From contig CALCHA010000366.1 in NCBI GenBank assembly GCA_937901265.1, forward strand, positions 1 to 6,383: a stretch of DNA of 6,383 nucleotides, in the 5' to 3' direction. This DNA is from an uncultured Phycisphaerales bacterium. GTDB lineage: Bacteria > Planctomycetota > Phycisphaerae > WQYP01. How positions within the stretch are numbered: the stretch's first letter is position 1; every line of letters begins with the position of its first letter. Made by a program: the position numbers and the translations under genes. Positions 1-5,661 of this stretch are shown here, piece by piece. The notes under the pieces were generated by a model that saw only the letters and a program-made list of their open reading frames with translations, searched no databases and was not told the DNA's origin.

Positions 1-1806
1 ATGGAGCGCCAGATCGGCAAACAGCTCGGCAGCCGCGGGCGCGTTTTCCTTGAGCGCGGTCATCGAGAGCGCAAACGAATTGCTTCCCGATTCCGCGGTG
101 AGCAGCGTCCCGGTGCGATCCAGAAAGTCGGTGATCTGCTCGTGTGTCCGCGTCTCGCTGCCGCGCGTCATCAGCTCCATCATCGCCGCCCCGGCCCCGT
201 TGGTCTTGTCCGTCTCCGCCAGCAGCCCCCCCAGCGTGTAGAGCTGAATCGACACGATGGGTGCGGCCGGGTTGCGCGTGACGAGCAGCGTCACGCCGTT
301 GGGCAGCGTGCTCTTCTGGACGCCAGATTCCTGTGTCGCCGTCGCTGCCGCCCCCGGGTCCGCCCCGGCGTAGGGATCCTTCGCGCCCGCCGGCAGCAGC
401 ACGGTCGTGAGCAGCCGCTGCGGCTGAATGAATCGCGCGGCCGCCGCCTGCACCTGTGCGGCCGTCACCTTCCCGAGGTTTGCCGTGTAGGCCTCGGTAA
501 AATCAATATTCCCGGTGTTCAGGAAATCAAGGGCATTCCGCGTGGCCTGCTGTTCCGCCGTCTGGTCGCCATAGACCAGCGCTGCGCGGGCGGTGGCTTT
601 TGCGCGCTCCAAGGCGTCGGCGGAGACGCCCTCTTTCACCACCCCATCGAGCACCGCCATGACGGCCTTCTCCGCAGCCGGGATCTTGTCGGGTGCCAGA
701 ATCGCGGTCACCTCGAGAGATCCGGACGTATAGGCGGGCGTGTCGTTGTAGCATTCGATACCCGTGACCAGGCCCGCATCATCCCGCAGCTTTCGCACCA
801 GCAGCGAGGACTCGCCGCCGCCCAGCACCGCCGCGAGCACGTCCGTTGCGTAGAGATCATCATTGAACAGCGACGTCGTCGGAAAGGCCCAGGAGACCCG
901 CGCCTGCTTCACATCGCCATGGGCGACATCGCGCCGCGGAACCATCACCTGGGGCTCCGCCGGGAGGGCAATGGCCGGTACTTTTTTTCGGCGAATGCTG
1001 CCCACTTCCTTGAGCACCTTGGCCTCCGCCGCGTCCAGATCAATATCTCCGGCAATGGAAATGATCATGTTGTCCGGGACGTACATCTCCTGGTAATAGG
1101 CCCGCGCGTCCGCAAAGGTCAGCTTCTGAAACGCGGGCTTAAACCCGATCACGGGCAGCCGCGCCGGATTCACGAGGTAGCGGTTGGACGCCACGTGGGT
1201 GTCGAAGGTCCGCTCCGCCTCCGCCTCATCCATCTCCAGCTCCCGCTGCACCACCTGGTACTCCCGCGCAAACTGCTCCGGCGTAAAGTCCGCATCGGTG
1301 GTCCAGTCCACCAGCAGATCCAGCGCCACCGGCCACTTCTCCGCGGTCGTGGTGATGAAATAGCAGGTGTGGTCGGTCGTCGTGTAGGCGTTGGAATCGT
1401 TGCCGATTTCCTGCAGCAGCAGCGTGTTCTCCGCTTCGCCGCGCTTGCCCGAACTCGCCCCCGCCACCAGATGCTCAAGCACGTGGCTGATCCCCGCCCC
1501 CATGTACTGCTGCTCGGTGAGGCTCCCCGCCTTCACGTAAACCCGCGCCGCAACGACGGGGGCCGTCGCGTTGCGCTGCAGGATCACGGTAAACCCGTTG
1601 GACAGCTTGAGCACGCGGCGGGTCGGTGTGGAAAGCAGTCGCTCCTCCACCGTGGCCTGCGCCGCCGGACGGGTGGCGCTTTCGGAAGGGGCCTGCGCCA
1701 CGGGGCCGGAACCGGCGGCCGCGCCTTGCGGGCGAGGCACCGCCGTGCAGGAGAACAGGGAGCCCGCCAGAAGAGCGCTCGTCACGATACCGGTACGCGT
1801 GGACAT
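1..1806 (-). CDS. M16 family zinc metallopeptidase (pitrilysin-like, two domains), C-terminus cut by the left edge
   Basis: The reading frame is open from ATG at 1806 to base 1, giving 602 residues without a stop. The first M16 domain covers about residues 65-210. It carries the inverted zinc motif HVLEH (H108, E111, H112) and E189 in the context VVQRELEM, 76 residues after H112, which is the family spacing for the third zinc ligand. The conserved NAYT...D.T.Y segment lies at about 139-149. An M16_C-like region follows at about 235-420. A second M16 domain begins near 495 (LPNGVTLLV), but its motif position reads AMMEL (541-545), so both histidines are gone and it should be structural only. 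The N-terminus (MSTRTGIVTSALLAGSLFSC) looks like an export signal ending in a lipoprotein-type Cys20, although Phe at -2 is not ideal. A likely role is peptide degradation in the periplasm. ATG 1806 was chosen because GGAGG sits 6 nt upstream. The gene lies 82 nt downstream of the TPR membrane protein and may share its transcript. The complete family member is usually 850-950 aa. Confidence 0.93.
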   Translation of the reverse strand, partial: MSTRTGIVTSALLAGSLFSCTAVPRPQGAAAGSGPVAQAPSESATRPAAQATVEERLLSTPTRRVLKLSNGFTVILQRNATAPVVAARVYVKAGSLTEQQYMGAGISHVLEHLVAGASSGKRGEAENTLLLQEIGNDSNAYTTTDHTCYFITTTAEKWPVALDLLVDWTTDADFTPEQFAREYQVVQRELEMDEAEAERTFDTHVASNRYLVNPARLPVIGFKPAFQKLTFADARAYYQEMYVPDNMIISIAGDIDLDAAEAKVLKEVGSIRRKKVPAIALPAEPQVMVPRRDVAHGDVKQARVSWAFPTTSLFNDDLYATDVLAAVLGGGESSLLVRKLRDDAGLVTGIECYNDTPAYTSGSLEVTAILAPDKIPAAEKAVMAVLDGVVKEGVSADALERAKATARAALVYGDQTAEQQATRNALDFLNTGNIDFTEAYTANLGKVTAAQVQAAAARFIQPQRLLTTVLLPAGAKDPYAGADPGAAATATQESGVQKSTLPNGVTLLVTRNPAAPIVSIQLYTLGGLLAETDKTNGAGAAMMELMTRGSETRTHEQITDFLDRTGTLLTAESGSNSFALSMTALKENAPAAAELFADLALH

Positions 1807-1835
1807 CACATGCCTCCGAAAGAGCGGGAGGCATG
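1804..1835 (-). promoter_or_regulatory. Hairpin burying the ribosome binding site of the M16 peptidase
   Basis: Read on the minus strand, CATGCCTCC (1835-1827) and GGAGGCATG (1817-1809) are perfect 9-bp inverted arms around a 9-nt loop (1826-1818). The right arm contains the GGAGG Shine-Dalgarno sequence (1817-1813), and the peptidase ATG begins 2 nt after the stem. The left arm supplies a CCTCC anti-Shine-Dalgarno. In the mRNA this would hide the ribosome binding site. No T-run follows, so it is not a standard terminator. The structure is seen in the sequence; the regulatory role is inferred. Confidence 0.6.
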
Positions 1836-1841
1836 ATAACC

Positions 1842-1862
1842 GGGCGCAGACTTTCCGCGCCC
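1842..1862 (-). promoter_or_regulatory. GC hairpin in the leader upstream of the M16 peptidase
   Basis: GGGCGC (1862-1857 on the minus strand) and GCGCCC (1847-1842) form a 6-bp all-GC stem with a 9-nt loop. One extra G-U pair inside would lengthen the stem and leave a 7-nt loop. It sits 6 nt upstream of the hairpin that covers the peptidase ribosome binding site. No run of T follows, so it is a poor intrinsic terminator. It may be a leader structure or a 3' stabilising hairpin of the upstream TPR gene mRNA. Confidence 0.4.
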
Positions 1863-1888
1863 CGCCGCCGCCACCCCCGCCGACCCCC

Positions 1889-2725
1889 TTACGGATTCCC
1901 GCCCGCCGGTGCACTTGCCGGCGGCGCGATATCCAGCGGGGGCCCCGCCGGTGCGGTCGGCCCAGCGGGTGCGGTCGGCCCTGCCGGGCCGTTCGAGCCC
2001 GGCAGCGTGAAGTTCTGGTCCATCCCCCCGGGAAGGCCCAGTGACTCAAGCCCCGGAATGCCCGAGCCCGCGCCGGGCAGATTCACCGTCGCCCCCGTCG
2101 CCAGCCGCGGCGCTTTGCGAAGATCATCCAGCTTGGCCAGCCGCGTCCCTGCCGCCATCTCCAACGCCGATCCTGCAAACGCCCCGTTTGGATCGGTCAA
2201 CACGTCATATTGTTTCTTCGCTTCATCCCAATTCCCGCGGTCCTCGGCCACCGTCGCGAGCCCCATCCGCGCGGTACCCTCCACCAGCCGATCCCCCGGA
2301 AACCGCGTCAGCGCGCTGCGAAAGGCATCCTCCGCCTGCGCCAATTGCGTGTCGGGATCAAACTTCGCGCCCGCCGCGTTCGTCGGCGGCACGCCTTCGG
2401 CCACCGACCGCAGGTACAAGTTTCCCATCGTCAAATAAGCCTGCGCCTGCACCGGCTTCACATCATGGTCCGCAATCACCTTGGCCAACTGCCCCACCGC
2501 GTCATAGCCGCCGCCCTCGGCACTCTGAAGGTCGATCCACGCCTGCTGAACGGCTACCTCGTGCTTGGTCTGAAAATAGCGGTAGCCTTGATACCCCAGG
2601 AGCAGCAGCGCCGCGGTCAGCAGCAAATAGGAGCCATATTTCGTAAAAAAGACCCGCATCCCCACTTCCAACCCGGAGACGAGCTCTTCCTTGGAATTCT
2701 TCTCTTCATCTTCCTCGCGGGGCAT
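1889..2725 (-). CDS. Membrane-anchored TPR protein, YfgM/TPR_21-like
   Basis: This is a 278-residue protein with a charged N-terminus (about residues 3-14, rich in E, D and K), one hydrophobic segment at about 31-48 (Leu/Ala-rich, after K29), and then a soluble part that should face the periplasm. Helical repeats follow, with TPR-like segments such as QAYLTMGNLYL and ARMGLATVAEDRGNWDEAK. The layout of short cytoplasmic head, single TM and TPR domain resembles the TPR_21 family that includes YfgM, an ancillary partner of SecYEG and periplasmic chaperones. That functional assignment is by architecture only. The last 60 residues or so are rich in Gly, Pro and Ala and contain a duplicated GPTAPA hexapeptide. 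The start at 2725 was chosen over an in-frame start at 2788 because AGGAG lies 5 nt before it and the extra 21 residues lie across the likely promoter. The gene lies between the glycosyltransferase (117 nt upstream) and the M16 peptidase (82 nt downstream). Confidence 0.8.
   Translation of the reverse strand: MPREEDEEKNSKEELVSGLEVGMRVFFTKYGSYLLLTAALLLLGYQGYRYFQTKHEVAVQQAWIDLQSAEGGGYDAVGQLAKVIADHDVKPVQAQAYLTMGNLYLRSVAEGVPPTNAAGAKFDPDTQLAQAEDAFRSALTRFPGDRLVEGTARMGLATVAEDRGNWDEAKKQYDVLTDPNGAFAGSALEMAAGTRLAKLDDLRKAPRLATGATVNLPGAGSGIPGLESLGLPGGMDQNFTLPGSNGPAGPTAPAGPTAPAGPPLDIAPPASAPAGGNP
1950..1985 (-). repeat. 18-bp tandem duplication encoding GPTAPA twice
   Basis: Two adjacent 18-base units (1950-1967 and 1968-1985) share 16 of 18 bases, including an identical first 14-mer GGTGCGGTCGGCCC on the plus strand. 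They are in frame and encode GPTAPA-GPTAPA in the flexible tail of the TPR membrane protein. This points to slippage or expansion in a disordered linker. Confidence 0.8.
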
Positions 2726-2730
2726 GGCGG

Positions 2731-2735
2731 CTCCT
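2731..2735 (-). promoter_or_regulatory. Ribosome binding site that fixes the TPR protein start
   Basis: AGGAG on the minus strand, followed by 5 nt (CCGCC) and then ATG at 2725. This supports the internal ATG over the longer in-frame alternative at 2788. Confidence 0.75.
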
Positions 2736-2768
2736 GAACCGGATTCGGTGATTTCAACGGGATCGACC

Positions 2769-2797
2769 AGTATACGAAGCCGGCGCACGAAGCGAAA
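2769..2797 (-). promoter_or_regulatory. Likely promoter of the TPR membrane protein gene
   Basis: Within the gap after the glycosyltransferase stop, the minus strand has a TATACT -10 box (2774-2769), five of six matches to consensus. Its start point would lie near 2762, about 37 nt before the ATG. The -35 region (TTTCGC at 17 nt or TTCGCT at 16 nt) is weak. A direct repeat GCTTCGT...GCTTCGT (2793-2787 and 2780-2774) fills the spacer and touches the -10 box, which could be an activator or repressor site. The call rests mainly on the -10 box. Confidence 0.4.
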
Positions 2798-2842
2798 CTG
2801 GAGCTCGCGGCTGCGCGGCGACGCTTTTCGGCGACTTGCTGC

Positions 2843-5056
2843 TCACATGCCGCCCAGCCCGATCCACTGGCCCATCTGGCCCCGCCCCGCCTGCGAGACC
2901 GTCGCACACCAGTGCTCCCACGCCTGCCGATACCCCTGCTCCACCCCCCGCGCAAAAGCTTTCCCATCCATCAGCGGCGAACGCTCCATCCGCTCCCGCA
3001 GCCCCGCCCGAATCTCCGCCAGCCGCGGCAAATCGCCCGCCAACGCCGCCGCGATCCGCACAAATTCCTCCTCATCGCGCGCCGCCAGCTCCGTCAGACC
3101 GAGGTTGCTCAACTGGCTCCATCCCGCACGAGAGACGGGGCTCGTTCCGATGATGGTCACGACAGGCACGCCCATCCACGCCGAGTCCAGGCTCGTCGTG
3201 TGGCCATTGTAGGGAAACGTGTCCAGACCGATGTCGATCTCGTGATAGGCCGCCAGATACTTCTCGATCGCCGCCCGCGCCACAAACTCAATCCGCTCCG
3301 CCCCGATCCCCGCCCTTTCGAAAATGGCCGTCGCCCAGCGACGGTGCGATCCCTCCGCCGCCAGCAGCTTGATCCGCGATCCCGGAACGGCGTGGAGCAC
3401 CTTCGCCCACAGGGCGATTGCCGCCTCGTTGATCTTTTTGAAGTTGTTCAGATTCCCGAACGTCACGTGCCCCGCCGCCGGCGCGGGCAGCGCGTTCACC
3501 GCGACCTGCGTCTGCGGCGCGTAACACCAGAAGGTCTCCAGCACCGGCAGCGGCGTCTCGCTGGAGGGTGCCGGCGGCGTCGGCTCCAGAAACCGATCCG
3601 TCAGCCGCCACCCCGTCGCCGACAGTCCGCTGCTTCCCGGATAGCCCGCGAACGCGATCTGCACCGGTGCGGGCCTGCGCGCAAAAACCAGGGGCCGATT
3701 GCCGCCCATGTGCAGGTGCAGATCCACCAGCACGTCGATGCCATCAGTGCGAATGCGTTCCGCCAGTGCCTCATCCGACTCGCCGCGGATTTCCCGCCAC
3801 CCGTCCGCCAGTTGCCGCAGTCGAAATGTCATGAAATCGGGCTTGGCCACGTCCGCATAGCAGAAAACTTCCACCTGCGCCTTGTCATGATTCGCCAGCA
3901 GCGGCAAGAGGTAAAAGCCCAGGGCGTGCGAGCGGAATTCCGTCGACAGATACCCCACCCGCAGCCGCCGCCGGGCCGCCGGTTCATTGAGGTATTCGCG
4001 CCCGCCCTCGGCGAGTGGCTGACACAGGGCCGCATCAAAGCGTGCGTGTTCCGCGGAAATCTCTTCCGCCGCCAGTCCCGGCGCAAATTGCAGTGTGTAA
4101 AGAAGATTCGAGTAGTAGGTCAGCTCCCCCGGCCGCAGCTCAATGGCCTTGCGGTAGGCCGCAATCGCCTCCGGAAAGGCCGATTGATCGCTCAGGATGT
4201 TGCCATAGTTGTTGTACAGATCCCCCTCATGGGGATGGCGCTGCAGCGCCCGCTCATAGGCCGCTCGGCATTCATCGAAATCGCCCAGGTGACGCATCGC
4301 TTCCGCGTAGGTGATCTGTGCCGCGGGCAACTGCGGCAGCAATTCCGCCGCCCGCCGCGCCGCGTCGGCCGCATCCTGCACCCGCCCCAGCGCGTTCAAT
4401 GCCGTACTCAAATTCTGATACGCGCTCGCTGCGTCTTTATCGATTCGGATGGCCTCTTGAAACGCCACCACCGCTGCCTCGATCTGCCCCGACTGCAGCA
4501 GCGCCGTCCCCAGAACACTGTGCAATTCCGCTCGTCGCGGATGCGCCTTGATCGCATCACGCAACACCCACACCGCCTCCGAGAACCGCTTCAAATGACA
4601 CAGCGCGATTCCCAGATTCGCCTGCGCCCGACCATCCCCCGGCGTGATCTTCAGCACTTCCTGAAAGGCCCCCGCCGCCTCCTCGTAGCGCTCCAGCGTC
4701 GCCAGCGCAAAGCCCAGGTACAGCCAGCCGTCGGGCACCGCCGGATGCCGCCGCACCTCCGCCTGCAGCAATTGCACCGCCTGCGTCGGCCGCCCAGACC
4801 CCGTCAGCATCAGCCCCAGCGTCGCCTGATACAACGCCTCCTCGGGAGCCAGCTCAATCGCCCGCCGCACCAGCCGTTCAGCTTCGTGAAGGTCGCCCTG
4901 CGCATAACGCAACGCCCCCAGCATGTGCAACGCATCGGTCTGGTCGGGAAAGATCGCCAGCACCTGGCGAAAAATATCCGCCGCCTCCGCGCCGTGGCCT
5001 GCCTCCTGATGCTGGAGGGCCAACTGCAAGGCCTGGTCGACACTCATCTGGCTCAT
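2843..5056 (-). CDS. TPR-containing O-GlcNAc transferase-like glycosyltransferase (GT41, SPINDLY/OGT type)
   Basis: This is a 737-residue cytoplasmic protein. Residues 5-310 form nine TPR units with an exact 34-residue period: the helix-capping Pro recurs at 37, 71, 105, 139, 173, 241, 275 and 309, with Lys at 207. The catalytic part (about 365-700) has the GT41 marks: LRVGYLSTEFRSH with H377, matching the catalytic-site His of OGT; DLHLHMGGNR (445-454); RPAPVQ...GYPG; NFKKI (539-543), matching the UDP-phosphate-binding Lys; and NGHTTSLD (617-624), matching the UDP-binding HTT and Asp. The expected activity is transfer of a sugar from a UDP- or GDP-linked donor to Ser/Thr of target proteins, with the TPR superhelix recruiting substrates. 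SPINDLY relatives use GDP-fucose, so the donor is not settled. Length and architecture look complete. ATG 5056 is the first possible start after an in-frame stop at 5092-5090; a second ATG lies at 5047. Neither has a Shine-Dalgarno sequence. The gene starts 37 nt after tRNA-Arg with no terminator between them. Confidence 0.93.
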   Translation of the reverse strand: MSQMSVDQALQLALQHQEAGHGAEAADIFRQVLAIFPDQTDALHMLGALRYAQGDLHEAERLVRRAIELAPEEALYQATLGLMLTGSGRPTQAVQLLQAEVRRHPAVPDGWLYLGFALATLERYEEAAGAFQEVLKITPGDGRAQANLGIALCHLKRFSEAVWVLRDAIKAHPRRAELHSVLGTALLQSGQIEAAVVAFQEAIRIDKDAASAYQNLSTALNALGRVQDAADAARRAAELLPQLPAAQITYAEAMRHLGDFDECRAAYERALQRHPHEGDLYNNYGNILSDQSAFPEAIAAYRKAIELRPGELTYYSNLLYTLQFAPGLAAEEISAEHARFDAALCQPLAEGGREYLNEPAARRRLRVGYLSTEFRSHALGFYLLPLLANHDKAQVEVFCYADVAKPDFMTFRLRQLADGWREIRGESDEALAERIRTDGIDVLVDLHLHMGGNRPLVFARRPAPVQIAFAGYPGSSGLSATGWRLTDRFLEPTPPAPSSETPLPVLETFWCYAPQTQVAVNALPAPAAGHVTFGNLNNFKKINEAAIALWAKVLHAVPGSRIKLLAAEGSHRRWATAIFERAGIGAERIEFVARAAIEKYLAAYHEIDIGLDTFPYNGHTTSLDSAWMGVPVVTIIGTSPVSRAGWSQLSNLGLTELAARDEEEFVRIAAALAGDLPRLAEIRAGLRERMERSPLMDGKAFARGVEQGYRQAWEHWCATVSQAGRGQMGQWIGLGGM

Positions 5057-5093
5057 AGGGTGATTTCGATGGGCAGGTGGAACGAATCGTTAT

Positions 5094-5167
5094 TGCGCTG
5101 GGCGGGGGTCGAACCCACAACCTTCGGCTTCGGAGGCCGACGCTCTATCCAATTGAGCTACCAGCGC
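5094..5167 (-). tRNA. tRNA-Arg (anticodon CCG)
   Basis: A 74-nt cloverleaf including the discriminator base A at 5094. The acceptor stem GCGCTGG/CCAGCGC is a perfect 7 bp. The D-arm is GCTC-loop-GAGC. The anticodon stem TCGGC/GCCGA encloses the loop CTCCGAA, with C34 C35 G36 as anticodon, reading CGG as Arg. The variable loop is 5 nt. The T-arm is GTGGG-TTCGACC-CCCGC. CCA is not encoded, because ATA follows the discriminator, so it must be added after transcription. A good promoter lies just upstream, and the glycosyltransferase gene begins 37 nt downstream. Confidence 0.96.
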
Positions 5168-5181
5168 GGTCAGGAACCCCT

Positions 5182-5210
5182 ACTGTATCGCGCCCGACCA
5201 GACCGGTCAA
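5182..5210 (-). promoter_or_regulatory. Sigma70-type promoter for tRNA-Arg
   Basis: On the minus strand, TTGACC (5210-5205, five of six matches to the -35 consensus) is followed by a 17-nt spacer and TACAGT (5187-5182, four of six matches to the -10 consensus). The -10 box ends 14 nt before the tRNA 5' end, which leaves a leader of about 7 nt. It lies downstream of the lipoprotein terminator, so the tRNA is its own transcription unit. With no terminator after the tRNA, it may also serve the glycosyltransferase gene. Confidence 0.7.
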
Positions 5211-5261
5211 AGCCTGCCCCTTTCCATTTCGCCTGCCACCCCTGCCCCAACCCCTCCGCGC

Positions 5262-5304
5262 AAAAGCAGCGGACCTCGCCTGTTCCCATGCGAAGCCCGC
5301 TGCT
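5262..5304 (-). terminator. Intrinsic terminator of the glycine-zipper lipoprotein gene
   Basis: Starting 22 nt after the lipoprotein stop, the minus strand can form a 15-bp stem: 5304-5290 pairs with 5279-5265, enclosing a 10-nt loop. The outer 8 bp (AGCAGCGG/CCGCTGCT) are perfect; the inner 7 include two G-U pairs. TTTT (5265-5262) follows. The two G-U pairs become A-C mismatches in plus-strand RNA, so the structure is built for minus-strand transcription. Confidence 0.75.
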
Positions 5305-5326
5305 GCTGATTCTCACATCTCCGCGC

Positions 5327-5590
5327 TTACCGCCCCTGCTTGCGGTCCATGTCGTTGCCGATCATATAGCCTCCCACGCCGCCGCCCAGCGCCCCCACCC
5401 CGCCGCCGATCAGCGCCCCCGTCGCCCCGTTGTTGCGGCTATGGCCCACGTTGTTGCCGATGATCGCCCCCGCTCCAGCGCCCACCGCCGCGCCCGCGCC
5501 GGTACCCACCAGTGTCCCGGTCTGCGCGTTCGTCGCGCAGCCCGTCAATGCCAATCCGACCGCCACCAGCGCCAATTTCAACGTCCGCAT
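5327..5590 (-). CDS. Small glycine-zipper outer-membrane lipoprotein
   Basis: An 87-residue protein. Residues 1-17 are a lipoprotein signal peptide with the lipobox LTGC, so Cys18 is the lipidation site. After a short polar linker, residues 23-80 or so are a glycine zipper: repeated GxxxG and AxxxG spacing in two hydrophobic stretches (about 25-46 and 57-77), split by a polar turn (NNVGHSRNNG). This matches the glycine-zipper 2TM / SlyB- or OsmB-like family of small envelope lipoproteins, which sit in the outer membrane. The exact role is unknown and is often linked to envelope stress. The tail is charged (NDMDRKQGR). ATG 5590 was chosen because AGGAG lies 6 nt before it and the signal peptide starts there; a longer in-frame start at 5686 would overlap the upstream methyltransferase and spoil the signal. 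It has its own terminator downstream. Confidence 0.88.
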   Translation of the reverse strand: MRTLKLALVAVGLALTGCATNAQTGTLVGTGAGAAVGAGAGAIIGNNVGHSRNNGATGALIGGGVGALGGGVGGYMIGNDMDRKQGR

Positions 5591-5596
5591 GCAAGG

Positions 5597-5601
5597 CTCC
5601 T
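5597..5601 (-). promoter_or_regulatory. Ribosome binding site of the glycine-zipper lipoprotein
   Basis: AGGAG on the minus strand, a 6-nt spacer (CCTTGC), then ATG 5590. It supports the short start that leaves an intact lipoprotein signal peptide. Confidence 0.8.
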
Positions 5602-5610
5602 GTCTGCCAG

Positions 5611-5632
5611 AAAAAAGGTGTCGCTTCCACCT
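5611..5632 (-). terminator. Terminator-like hairpin after the rRNA methyltransferase gene
   Basis: On the minus strand, AGGTG (5632-5628) pairs with CACCT (5620-5616) around a 7-nt loop, and a run of six T (5616-5611) follows. Several more A-U and G-U pairs are possible by pairing the upstream AAGGG with part of the T-run. It lies 29 nt after the methyltransferase stop. It is also only 9 nt ahead of the lipoprotein ribosome binding site, so it may act as a leader attenuator instead of, or as well as, an end terminator. Confidence 0.5.
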
Positions 5633-5661
5633 CCCTTTTCGGCAAAACGCCGCCCCGCTCT

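Noticed and set aside
1475..1834. Minus-strand 119-codon frame starting in the left arm of the leader hairpin
   Set aside because: It overlaps the M16 peptidase in another frame, has no ribosome binding site and resembles no protein; the peptidase frame carries clear zinc-site motifs.
1..1836. Long plus-strand open frame of 611 codons
   Set aside because: It is the codon-aligned antisense of the M16 peptidase. It is rich in Arg, His and Gly and has no recognisable motif. It stays open because the sense strand rarely uses TTA, CTA or TCA in GC-rich DNA.
1860..1888. G-rich stretch on the minus strand that might form a G-quadruplex
   Set aside because: Only three runs of four or more G are present, with GG pairs between them. 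In DNA this GC-rich the signal is weak.
2726..2842. Search for a terminator after the glycosyltransferase gene
   Set aside because: Only a 4-bp CGCG hairpin and no T-run were found; termination may be factor-dependent or there may be read-through into the TPR gene.
5641..5652. Short GGC-AAAAC-GCC type inverted repeat after the methyltransferase stop
   Set aside because: The stem is only 4 bp and no T-run follows on the minus strand; the nearby hairpin at 5632-5611 is a better terminator candidate.
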